64,000 nt of DNA from Pseudomonadota bacterium (GTDB lineage Bacteria > Pseudomonadota > Alphaproteobacteria > Caulobacterales > Caulobacteraceae), in the NCBI GenBank assembly GCA_023456105.1, contig JAEYAO010000066.1:1-64000 (forward strand). Direction: 5' to 3'. The notes beneath the pieces were generated by a model. That model was not told the DNA's origin. It saw nothing but the letters and a program-made list of their open reading frames with translations, and did not search any database. Position numbers and translations under genes: made by a program. Below, piece after piece: positions 35,361-43,884 of the stretch (position 1 is its first letter; each line of letters begins with the position of its first letter).

Positions 35361-36299
35361 ATGGAAAGAGACGCCCATTACGCCGCCGTCGGCATCGCCA
35401 CCGTCGCCCTTCTGGCGGCGCTGGCGGTGTTCACCATCTGGCTGGCCCGGCTGCAGTTCAACAACGACTACGACGTCTATGACATCGTCTTCTACGGACC
35501 GGTGCGCGGCCTGTCGGAGGGCGGGGAGGTGCATTTCAACGGCATCCGCGTCGGCGAGGTCACCGACCTGAACCTCGATCCGCAAAAGGGCGACCAGGTC
35601 ATCGCGCGGGTTCGACTGGACGGCACCACGCCGGTGCGCGTCACCTCGCGCGCCCAGTTGGAGCCGCAGGGCATCACCGGCCTGAACTACATCCAGATCA
35701 CCGCCGGCGCGCCCAACAGCGCCATCCTGAAGGATCAGTATCCCGACAACGTCGTGCCGGTGATCCAGTCCCAGCCGTCCCCGATCGCCGAGTTGCTGAA
35801 CGGATCGGGCACGGTGCTGGCGCAGACGGTGGATCTGCTGAACCGCGCCAACCGGATCATGTCGGACGACAACATCCGCTCCTTCTCCACCAGCGTGCGC
35901 AACGTAGAGTCGCTGACCACCGAGCTTGAGGCGCGCAAGGGCATCTTCCTGCAACTGGAGCAGGCGGTGGCGAGCGCCAATCGCGCCGTGCAGGAGTATG
36001 AACAGCTGGGCGTCGATGCGCGTCGACTGGTCAACAACGACGGCCGTCAAGCCATCGCCAACGTCAACCAGGCCACGGCGGATGCGCGCACGGCGATCGC
36101 CTCCATCAACCGGTCGGTCAGCGGACTGGAAGGACCGGTCGGCGACTTCGCCGCCTCCAGCCTGCCGCAGCTGAGCCAGACCATTCAGGAGCTGAACGAG
36201 GCCACGCGCTCGCTGCAGCAACTGATCGACGACGTGCGCGCCAGCCCGCGCGACTTCATCGCCCGTCCCGCCTCCAAGGAACTCGAGGTCCAGCCATGA
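35361..36299 (+). CDS. mlaD: MlaD-family MCE substrate-binding protein
   Basis: A 312-residue membrane-anchored periplasmic protein. The single N-terminal helix (IATVALLAALAVFTIWLARL) is followed by one MCE domain, FYGPVRGLSEGGEVHFNGIRVGEV through QGITGLNYIQI, and a long coiled-coil region to the C-terminus. MCE proteins form hexameric rings or tunnels that carry lipids across the periplasm. GGAGA lies upstream of the ATG. Confidence 0.92.
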   Translation: MERDAHYAAVGIATVALLAALAVFTIWLARLQFNNDYDVYDIVFYGPVRGLSEGGEVHFNGIRVGEVTDLNLDPQKGDQVIARVRLDGTTPVRVTSRAQLEPQGITGLNYIQITAGAPNSAILKDQYPDNVVPVIQSQPSPIAELLNGSGTVLAQTVDLLNRANRIMSDDNIRSFSTSVRNVESLTTELEARKGIFLQLEQAVASANRAVQEYEQLGVDARRLVNNDGRQAIANVNQATADARTAIASINRSVSGLEGPVGDFAASSLPQLSQTIQELNEATRSLQQLIDDVRASPRDFIARPASKELEVQP

Positions 36300-36979
36300 T
36301 CGGCCGCTCCGCTCTTCGTCTCGCCGCCGTGGGCGTCGGGGCCTTGACCCTGTCGGGCTGCGCCCTTTTGTCGTCCCCTGAACCGGCGCAGCTGTATCGT
36401 TTCGGCTTCACCGTCGACGCGCCCTCGCCCGAGGGGCAGCGCCCGGCGCCGCTGTCGGTCTCCATCCGCCGGATCGAATTCCCGGACGCCGCCAAGGGCG
36501 AGCGCATCCTGGGCGTGACCGGCAACGAGACCGCCTACATCGGCGGCGCGCGCTGGGTCACGGCGGCGGAGAACCTGTTCGACGACGACCTGCGCTCGGC
36601 CTTCGCTTCGCGCGCCGACCAGATCCGCGTGCTGAACCGAGGCGAGCCCGGCACGCCGCCGTATGTGCTGCAGGTCACGGTTACGACCTTCGAGGCGCGC
36701 TATGCGCCCGGCGCCCAGAATGCGGCGCCGACGGTGGTGGTGACGGCTCGCGCACAGTTGCGAACCACGCCCGAGCGGAACAGCGGCGAGGGCGCGATCC
36801 GCCCCGAGCAGGGCGCCGCGATCGAACGCACCTTCTCCATCAGCCAGCCGGCCGCCGCCAACCGCGTATCGGCCATCGTGGACGCCTTCGACCGCGCGTC
36901 GCGGGACCTAAACGCCCAGATCGCCGACTGGACGATCCAGTCGGCGCCGGCGTCGGTGCGGCAGGGCGTCGGCCGCTGA
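36296..36979 (+). CDS. ABC-type transport auxiliary lipoprotein (PqiC-like)
   Basis: A 227-residue outer-membrane lipoprotein; lipobox LTLSGC with Cys at residue 21. The core (LYRFGFTVDAP to ISRAxx-like regions) matches the PqiC/DUF330 family, which partners MCE proteins at the outer membrane. It overlaps mlaD by 4 bases (ATGA), so the operon encodes permease, ATPase, MCE protein and outer-membrane partner. mlaB and mlaC equivalents are not separate genes here; the STAS-like part of MlaE may stand in for MlaB. Confidence 0.82.
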   Translation: MIGRSALRLAAVGVGALTLSGCALLSSPEPAQLYRFGFTVDAPSPEGQRPAPLSVSIRRIEFPDAAKGERILGVTGNETAYIGGARWVTAAENLFDDDLRSAFASRADQIRVLNRGEPGTPPYVLQVTVTTFEARYAPGAQNAAPTVVVTARAQLRTTPERNSGEGAIRPEQGAAIERTFSISQPAAANRVSAIVDAFDRASRDLNAQIADWTIQSAPASVRQGVGR

Positions 36980-36997
36980 TGGGGCCTGAGGCGGCGG

Positions 36998-37657
36998 TCA
37001 GGCCGCCGTCGTGACGCCCTCGGCGACGGTGTAGGCGGCTTCGGTCCGGGCGGCGACCTCGTCTAGGGTCACGCCCTCGGCCAGTTCGATCAGCTCCAGC
37101 CCCGCGCCGTCGGGCTTGACGTCAAAGGTGGCCAGGTCGGTGATGATGCGGCTGACCACGCCCGTGCCGGTCAGGGGCAGGGTGCAGGCTTTCAGCACCT
37201 TGGACTGGCCGTGCTTGTTGGCGTGCTCCATCACCACCACCACGCGCTTGACGCCGGCGACCAGGTCCATGGCGCCGCCCATGCCCTTCACCAGCTTGCC
37301 GGGAATCATCCAGTTGGCGATGTCGCCGTTCTCGGCCACCTCCATGGCGCCCAGGATCGACAGGTCGATGTGGCCGCCCCGGATCATGGCGAAGCTGTCG
37401 GCCGAGGAGAAATAGGCGCTCTCGGGTATTTCCGTGATCGTCTGCTTGCCGGCGTTGATCAGGTCCGGGTCCTCGTCGCCCGCATAGGGGAAGGGACCCA
37501 TGCCGAGCATGCCGTTCTCGCTTTGCAGCGTCACGGTCATGCCTTCGGGGATGTAGTTGGCGACCAGGGTGGGAATGCCGATCCCCAAGTTGACGTAGAA
37601 GCCGTCGCCCAGCTCCTGAGCGGCGCGTTCGGCGAGTTGTTCGCGGGTGCGGGGCAT
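36998..37657 (-). CDS. scoB: 3-oxoacid CoA-transferase subunit B
   Basis: The beta subunit of a succinyl-CoA:3-ketoacid-type CoA transferase, 219 residues. The catalytic glutamate is in SENGMLGMGP, with GIGIPTLVANYI and the C-terminal GAGLELIELAEGVTLDEV. It moves CoA between succinyl-CoA and acetoacetate or a similar acid. The start overlaps the scoA stop (TAATG) behind AAGGAG. Confidence 0.92.
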   Translation of the reverse strand: MPRTREQLAERAAQELGDGFYVNLGIGIPTLVANYIPEGMTVTLQSENGMLGMGPFPYAGDEDPDLINAGKQTITEIPESAYFSSADSFAMIRGGHIDLSILGAMEVAENGDIANWMIPGKLVKGMGGAMDLVAGVKRVVVVMEHANKHGQSKVLKACTLPLTGTGVVSRIITDLATFDVKPDGAGLELIELAEGVTLDEVAARTEAAYTVAEGVTTAA

Positions 37658-38400
37658 TAGGCTTGCTCCTTGCGGGCTACCGCTTCGCTGCTTGAGCCTG
37701 CCGTCGCGCGGGCACGCACCGTGCGCTGCTCGATGCGCTTCTCCGGGATCGTCTTGACGATGCGGTCCACATAGACGCCGGGCGTGTGGATGTGGTCGGG
37801 GTCGAGCGAACCGGTCGGCACGATCTCCTCGACCTCGACCACCGTGACCTTGCCGGCGGTCGCCATCATCGGGTTGAAGTTTCGGGCGGTCTTGCGGAAC
37901 ACCAGATTGCCGCGCTCGTCCGCCTTCCAGGCCTTGACGATGGACAGGTCGGCCTTCAGCGCCGTCTCCATGACATAGGCGCGGCCGTCGAACTCACGCA
38001 CCTCCTTGGCATCCGCGACCAGGGTGCCGACGCCGGTGGCGGTGAAGAAGGCCGGGACGCCCGCGCCGCCCGCCCGGATGCGCTCGGCCAGGGTGCCCTG
38101 GGGATTGAACTCCAGCTCCAGCTCCCCGGCCAGGTACTGGCGCTCGAACTCCTTGTTCTCACCGACGTAGGAGGAGATCATCTTCCGGATTTGCCGGGTC
38201 TGGAGCAGCAGGCCCAGGCCGAAATCGTCCACGCCCGCGTTGTTGGAGATCACCGTCAGTCCGGTGACGCCGCTGTCGCGCAAGGCCGCGATCAGGCCTT
38301 CGGGAATGCCGCACAGGCCGAAGCCGCCCGACATGACGGTCATGCCGTCGAACGTCAGCCCGTCAAGCGCGGACCGGACGTCCGCATAGATCTTGCCCAT
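37657..38400 (-). CDS. scoA: 3-oxoacid CoA-transferase subunit A
   Basis: The alpha subunit of the same CoA transferase, 247 residues: GGFGLCGIPEGLI near the N-terminus, ISNNAGVDDFGLGLLL and GAGVPAFFTATGVGT. GGGAG lies 5-6 bases before the ATG. First gene of the scoA-scoB pair. Confidence 0.92.
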   Translation of the reverse strand: MGKIYADVRSALDGLTFDGMTVMSGGFGLCGIPEGLIAALRDSGVTGLTVISNNAGVDDFGLGLLLQTRQIRKMISSYVGENKEFERQYLAGELELEFNPQGTLAERIRAGGAGVPAFFTATGVGTLVADAKEVREFDGRAYVMETALKADLSIVKAWKADERGNLVFRKTARNFNPMMATAGKVTVVEVEEIVPTGSLDPDHIHTPGVYVDRIVKTIPEKRIEQRTVRARATAGSSSEAVARKEQA

Positions 38401-38564
38401 CGCACTCCCTCATCGCCGCCTGTCGCGGTCTCGATGCGCTGACTACGGCGAGGCGGCGGTTGCGACAAGGGCGGGGCGGCCAGGCGGCTCCGGTTAGCTG
38501 CGGAAAGAACATTGATCTTTCTCTGTCGGGTGTGGCAGCCTGTCGCAGGACGGAGGGTGGTGCG

Positions 38565-39026
38565 ATGAAGACGTGGATGGCGGCGGTCGTGACGGCGACC
38601 CTGATGATGGGCTCGGCCGGATCGGGGCGGGCGCAGGATGTTTCAGCCAAGCCGGCGTTCGGGCAGGCGCGGCTGTCCGCCGGCTTCGATCCCGATCCCT
38701 ACACGCGCTCGATCACGGCGGGCGGGAGCATCGACGCCTCCAAGCTGGGCGGCGACTGCGACGGCTACATCGCGGACGCGCCGGACTTCCGGCTGAACTA
38801 CACCGCCGGAGACTTCGAGCTGACGATCATGGCCGTGTCCAACAGCGACACCACACTGGTCATCAACACGCCGGACGGCCAGTGGGCCTGCGATGACGAC
38901 AGCGGCGGCGACGCCGATCCCGCCTTCAAGTTCGACGATCCGCAATCGGGCGTCTACGACATCTGGATCGGCGTCTACGGCGAGGCGGCTACGGCCGAGG
39001 CGACGCTCACGATCTCTGAACGCTGA
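38565..39026 (+). CDS. Exported protein with pre-peptidase-like beta domain
   Basis: A 153-residue secreted protein. The signal peptide ends near SGRAQDVSA; the mature region (GGDCDGYIADAPDFRLNYTAG to GVYDIWIGVYG) resembles the pre-peptidase C-terminal (PPC) beta-sandwich seen on secreted enzymes, here standing alone. Acidic DDDSGGDADP may bind calcium. Start at 38565 after GGAGGGTGG. Confidence 0.68.
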   Translation: MKTWMAAVVTATLMMGSAGSGRAQDVSAKPAFGQARLSAGFDPDPYTRSITAGGSIDASKLGGDCDGYIADAPDFRLNYTAGDFELTIMAVSNSDTTLVINTPDGQWACDDDSGGDADPAFKFDDPQSGVYDIWIGVYGEAATAEATLTISER

Positions 39027-39034
39027 AGCGGCCT

Positions 39035-39658
39035 TCAGTCGTTAGACTGCCGTTCGAGGGTGTCCAGCACCGCCTCGGGCGCCACGTCGCGCTTCAGCTC
39101 GGCGAGGTCGGGCTCCTGGGCTTCATGCACGTTCAGCTTGTTCGCGATCGCGGTCGTCAGGGCGATCAGCCGCGTCACCTCGTGCTCGGTGAGTAGATTG
39201 ATCTGCAGGTCCAGCGCGGCCCGGCGGTCGGCGGCGCGCGCCGCCCGATTCTGGCTGATCAGCACGAATGTGGACAGAAAGATCGCCTCGACGAACGCGG
39301 CCGTGGCCAGGATCACGAAGGTGCGGTCGAACGGCTCCACGCCCGGCACGGCCCCGACGTTGACGGCGACCCAGGCCGTCAGGATCGCCAGGTGAACGTA
39401 GACAAAGACCATGCTGCCGGTGAAGGCGGTGACGCCTGCGGCCAGCTTCTCCTGAAAGCCGGCGCCGGCGTCTTCTTCCTGCTGACGCGCCCGCAGCGCC
39501 TCCATGTTGCGCAGCAGCGCCGAGTTGAGGCCGGCGCCATGTTCGAACGTCGGGCTCTCGGCGGGATGGGGGTGCGGGTTCTGCGGGTCAGGCACGGGTG
39601 CGCTCGCGGGAGAAGGCGACGAGAGATGCGGATCCGCGCCTTCGCCGTATCGGCGCAC
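39035..39658 (-). CDS. DUF1003 membrane protein
   Basis: A 207-residue protein with two adjacent membrane helices (SMVFVYVHLAILTAWVAVNVG and FVILATAAFVEAIFLSTFVLI) and the DUF1003 pattern QNRAARAADRRAALDLQIN. The N-terminal 35 residues are Pro/Ser-rich. The GTG at 39658 is the earliest start; a later start within the conserved FEHGAGLN region cannot be excluded. Function unknown. Confidence 0.82.
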   Translation of the reverse strand: MRRYGEGADPHLSSPSPASAPVPDPQNPHPHPAESPTFEHGAGLNSALLRNMEALRARQQEEDAGAGFQEKLAAGVTAFTGSMVFVYVHLAILTAWVAVNVGAVPGVEPFDRTFVILATAAFVEAIFLSTFVLISQNRAARAADRRAALDLQINLLTEHEVTRLIALTTAIANKLNVHEAQEPDLAELKRDVAPEAVLDTLERQSND

Positions 39659-39665
39659 GCGCAGG

Positions 39666-39694
39666 AAAAAGGCCCCGCCGGGCGGCGGGGCCTT
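39666..39694 (-). terminator. Rho-independent terminator after the lipoprotein gene
   Basis: An 11-bp stem (AAGGCCCCGCC with GGCGGGGCCTT); on the minus strand it is followed by TTTTT. It ends the transcript of the gene at 39713-40090. Confidence 0.8.
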
Positions 39695-39712
39695 GTCGCG
39701 TCTGTCGCGGGA

Positions 39713-40090
39713 TCAGCCGCCCGGACGGCTGCCGGCCGAACCCGCCGTGTCGGCCTGGCCGCTGCCGGCCGAGCCGGTAGTTCCGGCGGTTCCGGCTGCG
39801 CCCGTCGTGGTTCCGGCGGCGGCGCCCGGCGTGGTGCTGGCTGTTCCGGTCGTGCCGGTGGTCCCAGTCGTCGCGCTTGGCGTGGTCACGGTTCCCGTCG
39901 AACCGGCCATGGGCGCCGCGTTCGGGTCGGTCGGCATGGTCATGGCGCCGGTTCCGGCCATCGGGTCGGCGGTCGTCGCAGAGGTCCCGACGCCGGCGTC
40001 GGACGCGGCGGGGGTCTCGGCGTTGTTGTCGCCGCAGGCGGCCAGCGACAAGGCTGCGGCGCAGGCGGCTAGGGTGAGGGTCGCTTTCAC
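39713..40090 (-). CDS. Low-complexity lipoprotein
   Basis: A 125-residue predicted lipoprotein. The signal ends in the lipobox LSLAAC (Cys 19); the rest is almost entirely Ala, Thr, Gly, Ser and Pro in near-repeats of TTGTTGT and GSAGS type. The start is a GTG at 40090 behind GGAGAGA. No domain is recognised; it may be a surface-exposed linker-like protein. Confidence 0.6.
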   Translation of the reverse strand: MKATLTLAACAAALSLAACGDNNAETPAASDAGVGTSATTADPMAGTGAMTMPTDPNAAPMAGSTGTVTTPSATTGTTGTTGTASTTPGAAAGTTTGAAGTAGTTGSAGSGQADTAGSAGSRPGG

Positions 40091-40253
40091 TATGGTCTCT
40101 CCGCTCCAGTTGAGGTTGAGGAGCGTGCCGTCCCGACGCCGGTTCCACCTTGACGGGAAGGAAATCGGCCGGGTCCGATCGCAAGCGTTCCCAAAGCGCC
40201 TTTCGCCCTGCAGTCGAGTGTGAACCAGTATAGCGCAGGCGGCTTGTTGAAGG

Positions 40254-41318
40254 ATGACCATCGCCTCGCCGCCGGCCGACCTCCTCGCCCTCTCGACCGC
40301 CCAGGCGCCGCACGTCCTGTGGCAGGCGGAGGCCCTTCGGGTTGCCGAGCGGATGTTCGAGGGGCGCTTCTCCGGCTGGGAGCGCATGCGGCCGGTGTTC
40401 GACAGCGCCGGCATCGACCAGCGCCAGACGGCCATGCCTATCGACTGGTATCTGGAGCCGCGCGGCTGGACCGAGCGGACCGCCGCCTATCTGGAGGTCG
40501 GGACCGACCTGTTCGTTGCGGCGGCGCAGGGCGCGCTGGAAGAGGCGGGGCTGAGCGGCGGCGAGGTGGACGTGATCGTCACCGTCTCGTCCACCGGCAT
40601 CGCCACGCCCAGCCTGGAAGCGCGGGCGTCCGGACGGCTGGGGTTCAGGCCGGATGCGGCGCGGGTTCCGGTGTTCGGCCTGGGCTGCGCGGGCGGAGCG
40701 ACGGGCTTGGCGTTGGCGGCGCGGCTGGCCGGCGCGACCCCGGGCGCGGTGGTGCTGCTGGTGGTGGTGGAGCTGTGCACCCTGTCGTTCCGCACCGATG
40801 ATCTTGGTAAGGCGGACATCGTGGCGACCGCCCTGTTCGGCGACGGCGCCGCCGCCTGCGTGCTGCGCAGCGGAGGCGGAGGCGGCTTCGCCCGGATCGA
40901 GGCGAGCGCCGAGCATACCTGGCCGGACACGCTGGACGTGATGGGCTGGCGCGTCGATCCGACGGGTCTCGGCGTGATCTTCGACCGCGCGATCCCGCCG
41001 TTCGCGCGCAACCGCCTGAGGCCGGAGGTGGAGGCGATGCTGGCCGGGCAGGGGCGGACGCTGGGCGACGTCGATCGCTTCATCTGTCATCCCGGCGGGA
41101 TGAAGGTGATCGATGCGCTGGAGTCATCGCTGACGCTGGAGGTCGGATCGCTGGACCACGAACGCGCGGTTCTGCGCGACCACGGCAACATGTCGGCGCC
41201 CACCGTACTGCATGTGCTGGATCGCGCGCGTCGGGCGGGCCTGCCGCCGCGCTCGCTGGTGCTGGCGCTCGGCCCGGGATTCACCTGCAGCACCGTGACC
41301 CTGGAGACGCTCGCATGA
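40254..41318 (+). CDS. Type III polyketide synthase
   Basis: A chalcone synthase-like enzyme that extends an acyl-CoA starter with malonyl-CoA, probably to alkylpyrones or alkylresorcinols. 354 residues, with the catalytic triad visible: C145 (FGLGCAGGATG), H279 (FICHPGGMKV) and N312 (HGNMSAPTVL). It overlaps the next gene by 4 bases (ATGA), an ICMT-type methyltransferase. The ribosome binding site at the proposed ATG is poor, so the true start may lie a little downstream. Confidence 0.93.
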   Translation: MTIASPPADLLALSTAQAPHVLWQAEALRVAERMFEGRFSGWERMRPVFDSAGIDQRQTAMPIDWYLEPRGWTERTAAYLEVGTDLFVAAAQGALEEAGLSGGEVDVIVTVSSTGIATPSLEARASGRLGFRPDAARVPVFGLGCAGGATGLALAARLAGATPGAVVLLVVVELCTLSFRTDDLGKADIVATALFGDGAAACVLRSGGGGGFARIEASAEHTWPDTLDVMGWRVDPTGLGVIFDRAIPPFARNRLRPEVEAMLAGQGRTLGDVDRFICHPGGMKVIDALESSLTLEVGSLDHERAVLRDHGNMSAPTVLHVLDRARRAGLPPRSLVLALGPGFTCSTVTLETLA

Positions 41319-41809
41319 CCGTGGCCGTGATGATCCTGGCCCTGGTGACCCTCCAGCGGCTGGGCGAGCTGGTGCTGGGGAGGTCCAACACCCGCCGGCT
41401 GCTGGCGCGAGGGGCGGTGGAAAGCGGCGCCGAGCACTACCGCTTCATCGTCGCCCTGCATGCGGCGTGGCTGATCGGCCTTTGGCTACTGGCCTGGGAT
41501 CGTCCGGTCAACCTTCCGCTGCTGCTGCTCTTCGTGCTGCTGCAGGCCGGGCGGGTGTGGGTGATCGCCACGCTGGGGCGGCGCTGGACCACCCGCATCC
41601 TCACCCTGCCGGGCGAGCCCTTGGTGCGGAAGGGGCCGTTCCGCTTCGTATCTCACCCCAACTACATCGTGGTGGCGGGCGAACTGGCGGTGCTGCCGCT
41701 GGTGTTCGGGCTGCCGCTCTACGCCCTGGTCTTCACCGCGTTGAACGCCGTCATGATGTGGGTGCGCATCCGCTGCGAACAGCGGGCGCTGGACGCGGCC
41801 TCGGCTTAA
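41315..41809 (+). CDS. Isoprenylcysteine carboxyl methyltransferase family protein
   Basis: A 164-residue integral membrane methyltransferase with about four helices and the ICMT core GPFRFVSHPNYIVVAGELAVLP, then RIRCEQRAL. In Bacillus the pair BpsA (type III PKS) and BpsB (the same methyltransferase family) makes methylated alkylpyrones; the same pairing and a 4-base overlap are seen here, so this enzyme probably methylates the polyketide. Confidence 0.9.
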   Translation: MTVAVMILALVTLQRLGELVLGRSNTRRLLARGAVESGAEHYRFIVALHAAWLIGLWLLAWDRPVNLPLLLLFVLLQAGRVWVIATLGRRWTTRILTLPGEPLVRKGPFRFVSHPNYIVVAGELAVLPLVFGLPLYALVFTALNAVMMWVRIRCEQRALDAASA

Positions 41810-41834
41810 GGCCGCGTCCCGTCGTCACGGCGGA

Positions 41835-42833
41835 TCAGCCCGGCTGGCCGCCGCCGCCGGTCGCGCCGAACACCTGGCCGGTGGAGTAGCTGAGCAGCGG
41901 GTCGGCCGCCGCGACATAGAGGCCGGCGATTTCGGCGGGCTGCCCGGGGCGTCCGAGCGGCGCCTGGGAGCCGAACTGCTGCAGCTTTTCGGGCGTGGCG
42001 CCGCCGCTGACCTGGAGCGGGGTCCAGAAGGGACCCGGCGTGACCGCATTCACGCGGATGCCCTTGGGCGCCAGCTGCTTGGCCATCGACTTGGTGAAGT
42101 TCAGAACCGCCGCGCGCGTCAGGGCGTAGTCGACCAGGTCCTCGGACGGATCGCCCGCCTGTTCGGACGAGGTGTTGACGATCACGCCGCCCGCCTGCAT
42201 CCGCGCCACCGCCGCCTTGGTCAGCCAGAACGGCGCATAGACGTTGGTCTTGAGGGTGGCGTCGAAGTCCTCGCTGGAGATGTCGGCGATGGCGGGGCGG
42301 GTCTGCTGGCGCGCGGCGTTGTTGACCAGGATGTCCAGCCCGCCCAGTTCGCGCACCGCACGCTCCACCAGCTGGCCGCAGAACCGCTCGTTGCGCAGGT
42401 CGCCGGGGATGGACACGCCCTTGCGGCCCTCGGCGCGGATCAGGGCGATGACCTCGCGCGCGTCCGGCTCTTCCTCGGGCAGGTGGTTGATGACCACGTC
42501 GGCGCCCTCGCGGGCATAGGCGATGGCGGCGGCGCGGCCGATGCCGCTGTCGCCGCCGGTGATCAGGGCGCGCTTGCCCTGAAGCCGGCCCGAGCCGCGA
42601 TAGCTGGTCTCGCCGTGGTCAGGGCGAGGATTCATGCGCGAGGCGAGCCCCGGCCAGGGCTGGTTCTGGACGGCGAAGGGGGGCTTGGGATAGTCGGCGG
42701 CGGGCGGCGCCGTGGGCGCACCCGGCGGGTTCTGCGGCTGTTGCTGCGCCAGCGCGGGTCCGGCGGCGGCCGCGGCGGCGCCGAGGCCCGCCGTGGCCAC
42801 GAATGTGCGGCGCGCCTTGTCGATGTCGGCCAT
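41835..42833 (-). CDS. Tat-exported short-chain dehydrogenase
   Basis: A 332-residue SDR. It opens with a twin-arginine-type signal (KARRTFVATAGLGAAAAAAG, then ALAQQ), followed by a Pro-rich linker and a classical SDR: TGGDSGIGRA, NNAARQ, the position usually held by catalytic Tyr in VDYALTRAAVLNFTK, and NAVTPGPFWTPL. It is a paralogue of the SDR at 49636-50493, which lacks the signal. AGGAGAA lies before the ATG at 42833. In this catalytic region Y is followed by ALTRAAV, with R where the common pattern YxxxK has K. Confidence 0.85.
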   Translation of the reverse strand: MADIDKARRTFVATAGLGAAAAAAGPALAQQQPQNPPGAPTAPPAADYPKPPFAVQNQPWPGLASRMNPRPDHGETSYRGSGRLQGKRALITGGDSGIGRAAAIAYAREGADVVINHLPEEEPDAREVIALIRAEGRKGVSIPGDLRNERFCGQLVERAVRELGGLDILVNNAARQQTRPAIADISSEDFDATLKTNVYAPFWLTKAAVARMQAGGVIVNTSSEQAGDPSEDLVDYALTRAAVLNFTKSMAKQLAPKGIRVNAVTPGPFWTPLQVSGGATPEKLQQFGSQAPLGRPGQPAEIAGLYVAAADPLLSYSTGQVFGATGGGGQPG

Positions 42834-42976
42834 GGTCTTCTCCTGATGGGAACGCCGTTTCTTAACCGGACGAGGTAGCGCCGGTTCCAACGGCGCAGCG
42901 AAGCGGCCGAGCGGAACATATCCGGACCCGCCGGATTGCCCTTCGACACCCTGCGACCCGCCAAGAGGACAGAGCC

Positions 42977-43339
42977 ATGGAAGACCGCCGCGTTTGGGAG
43001 TTCGAGGAGAGCCTGTGGACGGCCGACGCCGACCACTATCGCGAGGCGGTGGACGACGACTGCCTGATGGTGGTTCCCGCCGCGCCGCATGTGGTGGCCG
43101 GGCGGGAGGCGATCGAGGCGGTGATCAACACGCCGCGCTGGAGCGAGGTGCGCTTCGAGCAGCAGCAGGTCTCACGCCCGCAGGAGGGCCTGATCGTGAT
43201 CGCCTATCAGGTGACGGCGTCGAAGCTGGACGCCGAGGACTACACCGCCTTCTGCACCTCGACCTATCGCCGGATCGAGCACGATGTCTGGCGGGTGGTG
43301 CAGCACCAGCAGACCCCGCCGCTCTCGATCAGCGAATAG
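42977..43339 (+). CDS. SnoaL/NTF2-like DUF4440 protein
   Basis: A 120-residue single-domain protein of the NTF2-like superfamily: VWEFEESLWTADADHYREAVDDDCLMVVP, VAGREAIEAVI, and YTAFCTSTYRR. Members bind small ligands or act in steroid or aromatic metabolism; the function here is not known. AGAGGA lies upstream of the ATG. Confidence 0.75.
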   Translation: MEDRRVWEFEESLWTADADHYREAVDDDCLMVVPAAPHVVAGREAIEAVINTPRWSEVRFEQQQVSRPQEGLIVIAYQVTASKLDAEDYTAFCTSTYRRIEHDVWRVVQHQQTPPLSISE

Positions 43340-43355
43340 CGGCACCCGTTGCGCG

Positions 43356-43844
43356 TCAGGCGGCCGGTGCGGCCTCCTGGCGCGCGCGGAGAAGAGCGCT
43401 CTCGGCGCGTGCCGAGCGCAGCATGAACTTGAGCTGGTAGGTCAGCAGCCGCCAGTTCAGCGGCTTGGTGACGAATGCGGTGGCGCCGGCCTGAAAGGCG
43501 CGGTCGATCGCCTCCACGTCGTCTCGGCCGGTCGCCACGATCACGGGCAGCCGCTCCCAGCGCGGATCGGCCCGCATCCGGCCAAGCAGGTCGAAGCCGT
43601 CGATGCGCGGCATCTCCAAATCGGTGACGACCAGGTCGAAGGCACCCTTCTCGAGCCGTTCAAGCGCTTCGACGCCGTCGCCGGCCACCTCGATCTCGGC
43701 ATGGACTGAGGCCAGGTTGACCTGGGCGAACTCCCGCAGGATCGGATCGTCGTCCACGAAGAGGATGCGGACCTCTTCGTCCAGAACGTAGAAAAAGCCG
43801 CTCAACTCAGGCCCTCGCACTCGGCCCGGGGGGACCACGAACAC
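43356..43844 (-). CDS. Response regulator, single receiver domain
   Basis: A 162-residue stand-alone receiver with acidic pair DDD (ILFVDDDPI), phospho-acceptor Asp in LVVTDLEMPRIDG, Thr in IVATGRDD, and Lys in FVTKPLNW. No output domain; the C-terminal helix is Ala/Arg-rich. The true start may be a GTG or TTG within the first 15 codons. It faces the large hybrid kinase gene head to head with about 40 bp between, suggesting a common pathway. Confidence 0.85.
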   Translation of the reverse strand: MFVVPPGRVRGPELSGFFYVLDEEVRILFVDDDPILREFAQVNLASVHAEIEVAGDGVEALERLEKGAFDLVVTDLEMPRIDGFDLLGRMRADPRWERLPVIVATGRDDVEAIDRAFQAGATAFVTKPLNWRLLTYQLKFMLRSARAESALLRARQEAAPAA

Positions 43845-43884
43845 CGGCCGTCCTTAAGCCGCGGGTCATTAACGTGTCGTATCG

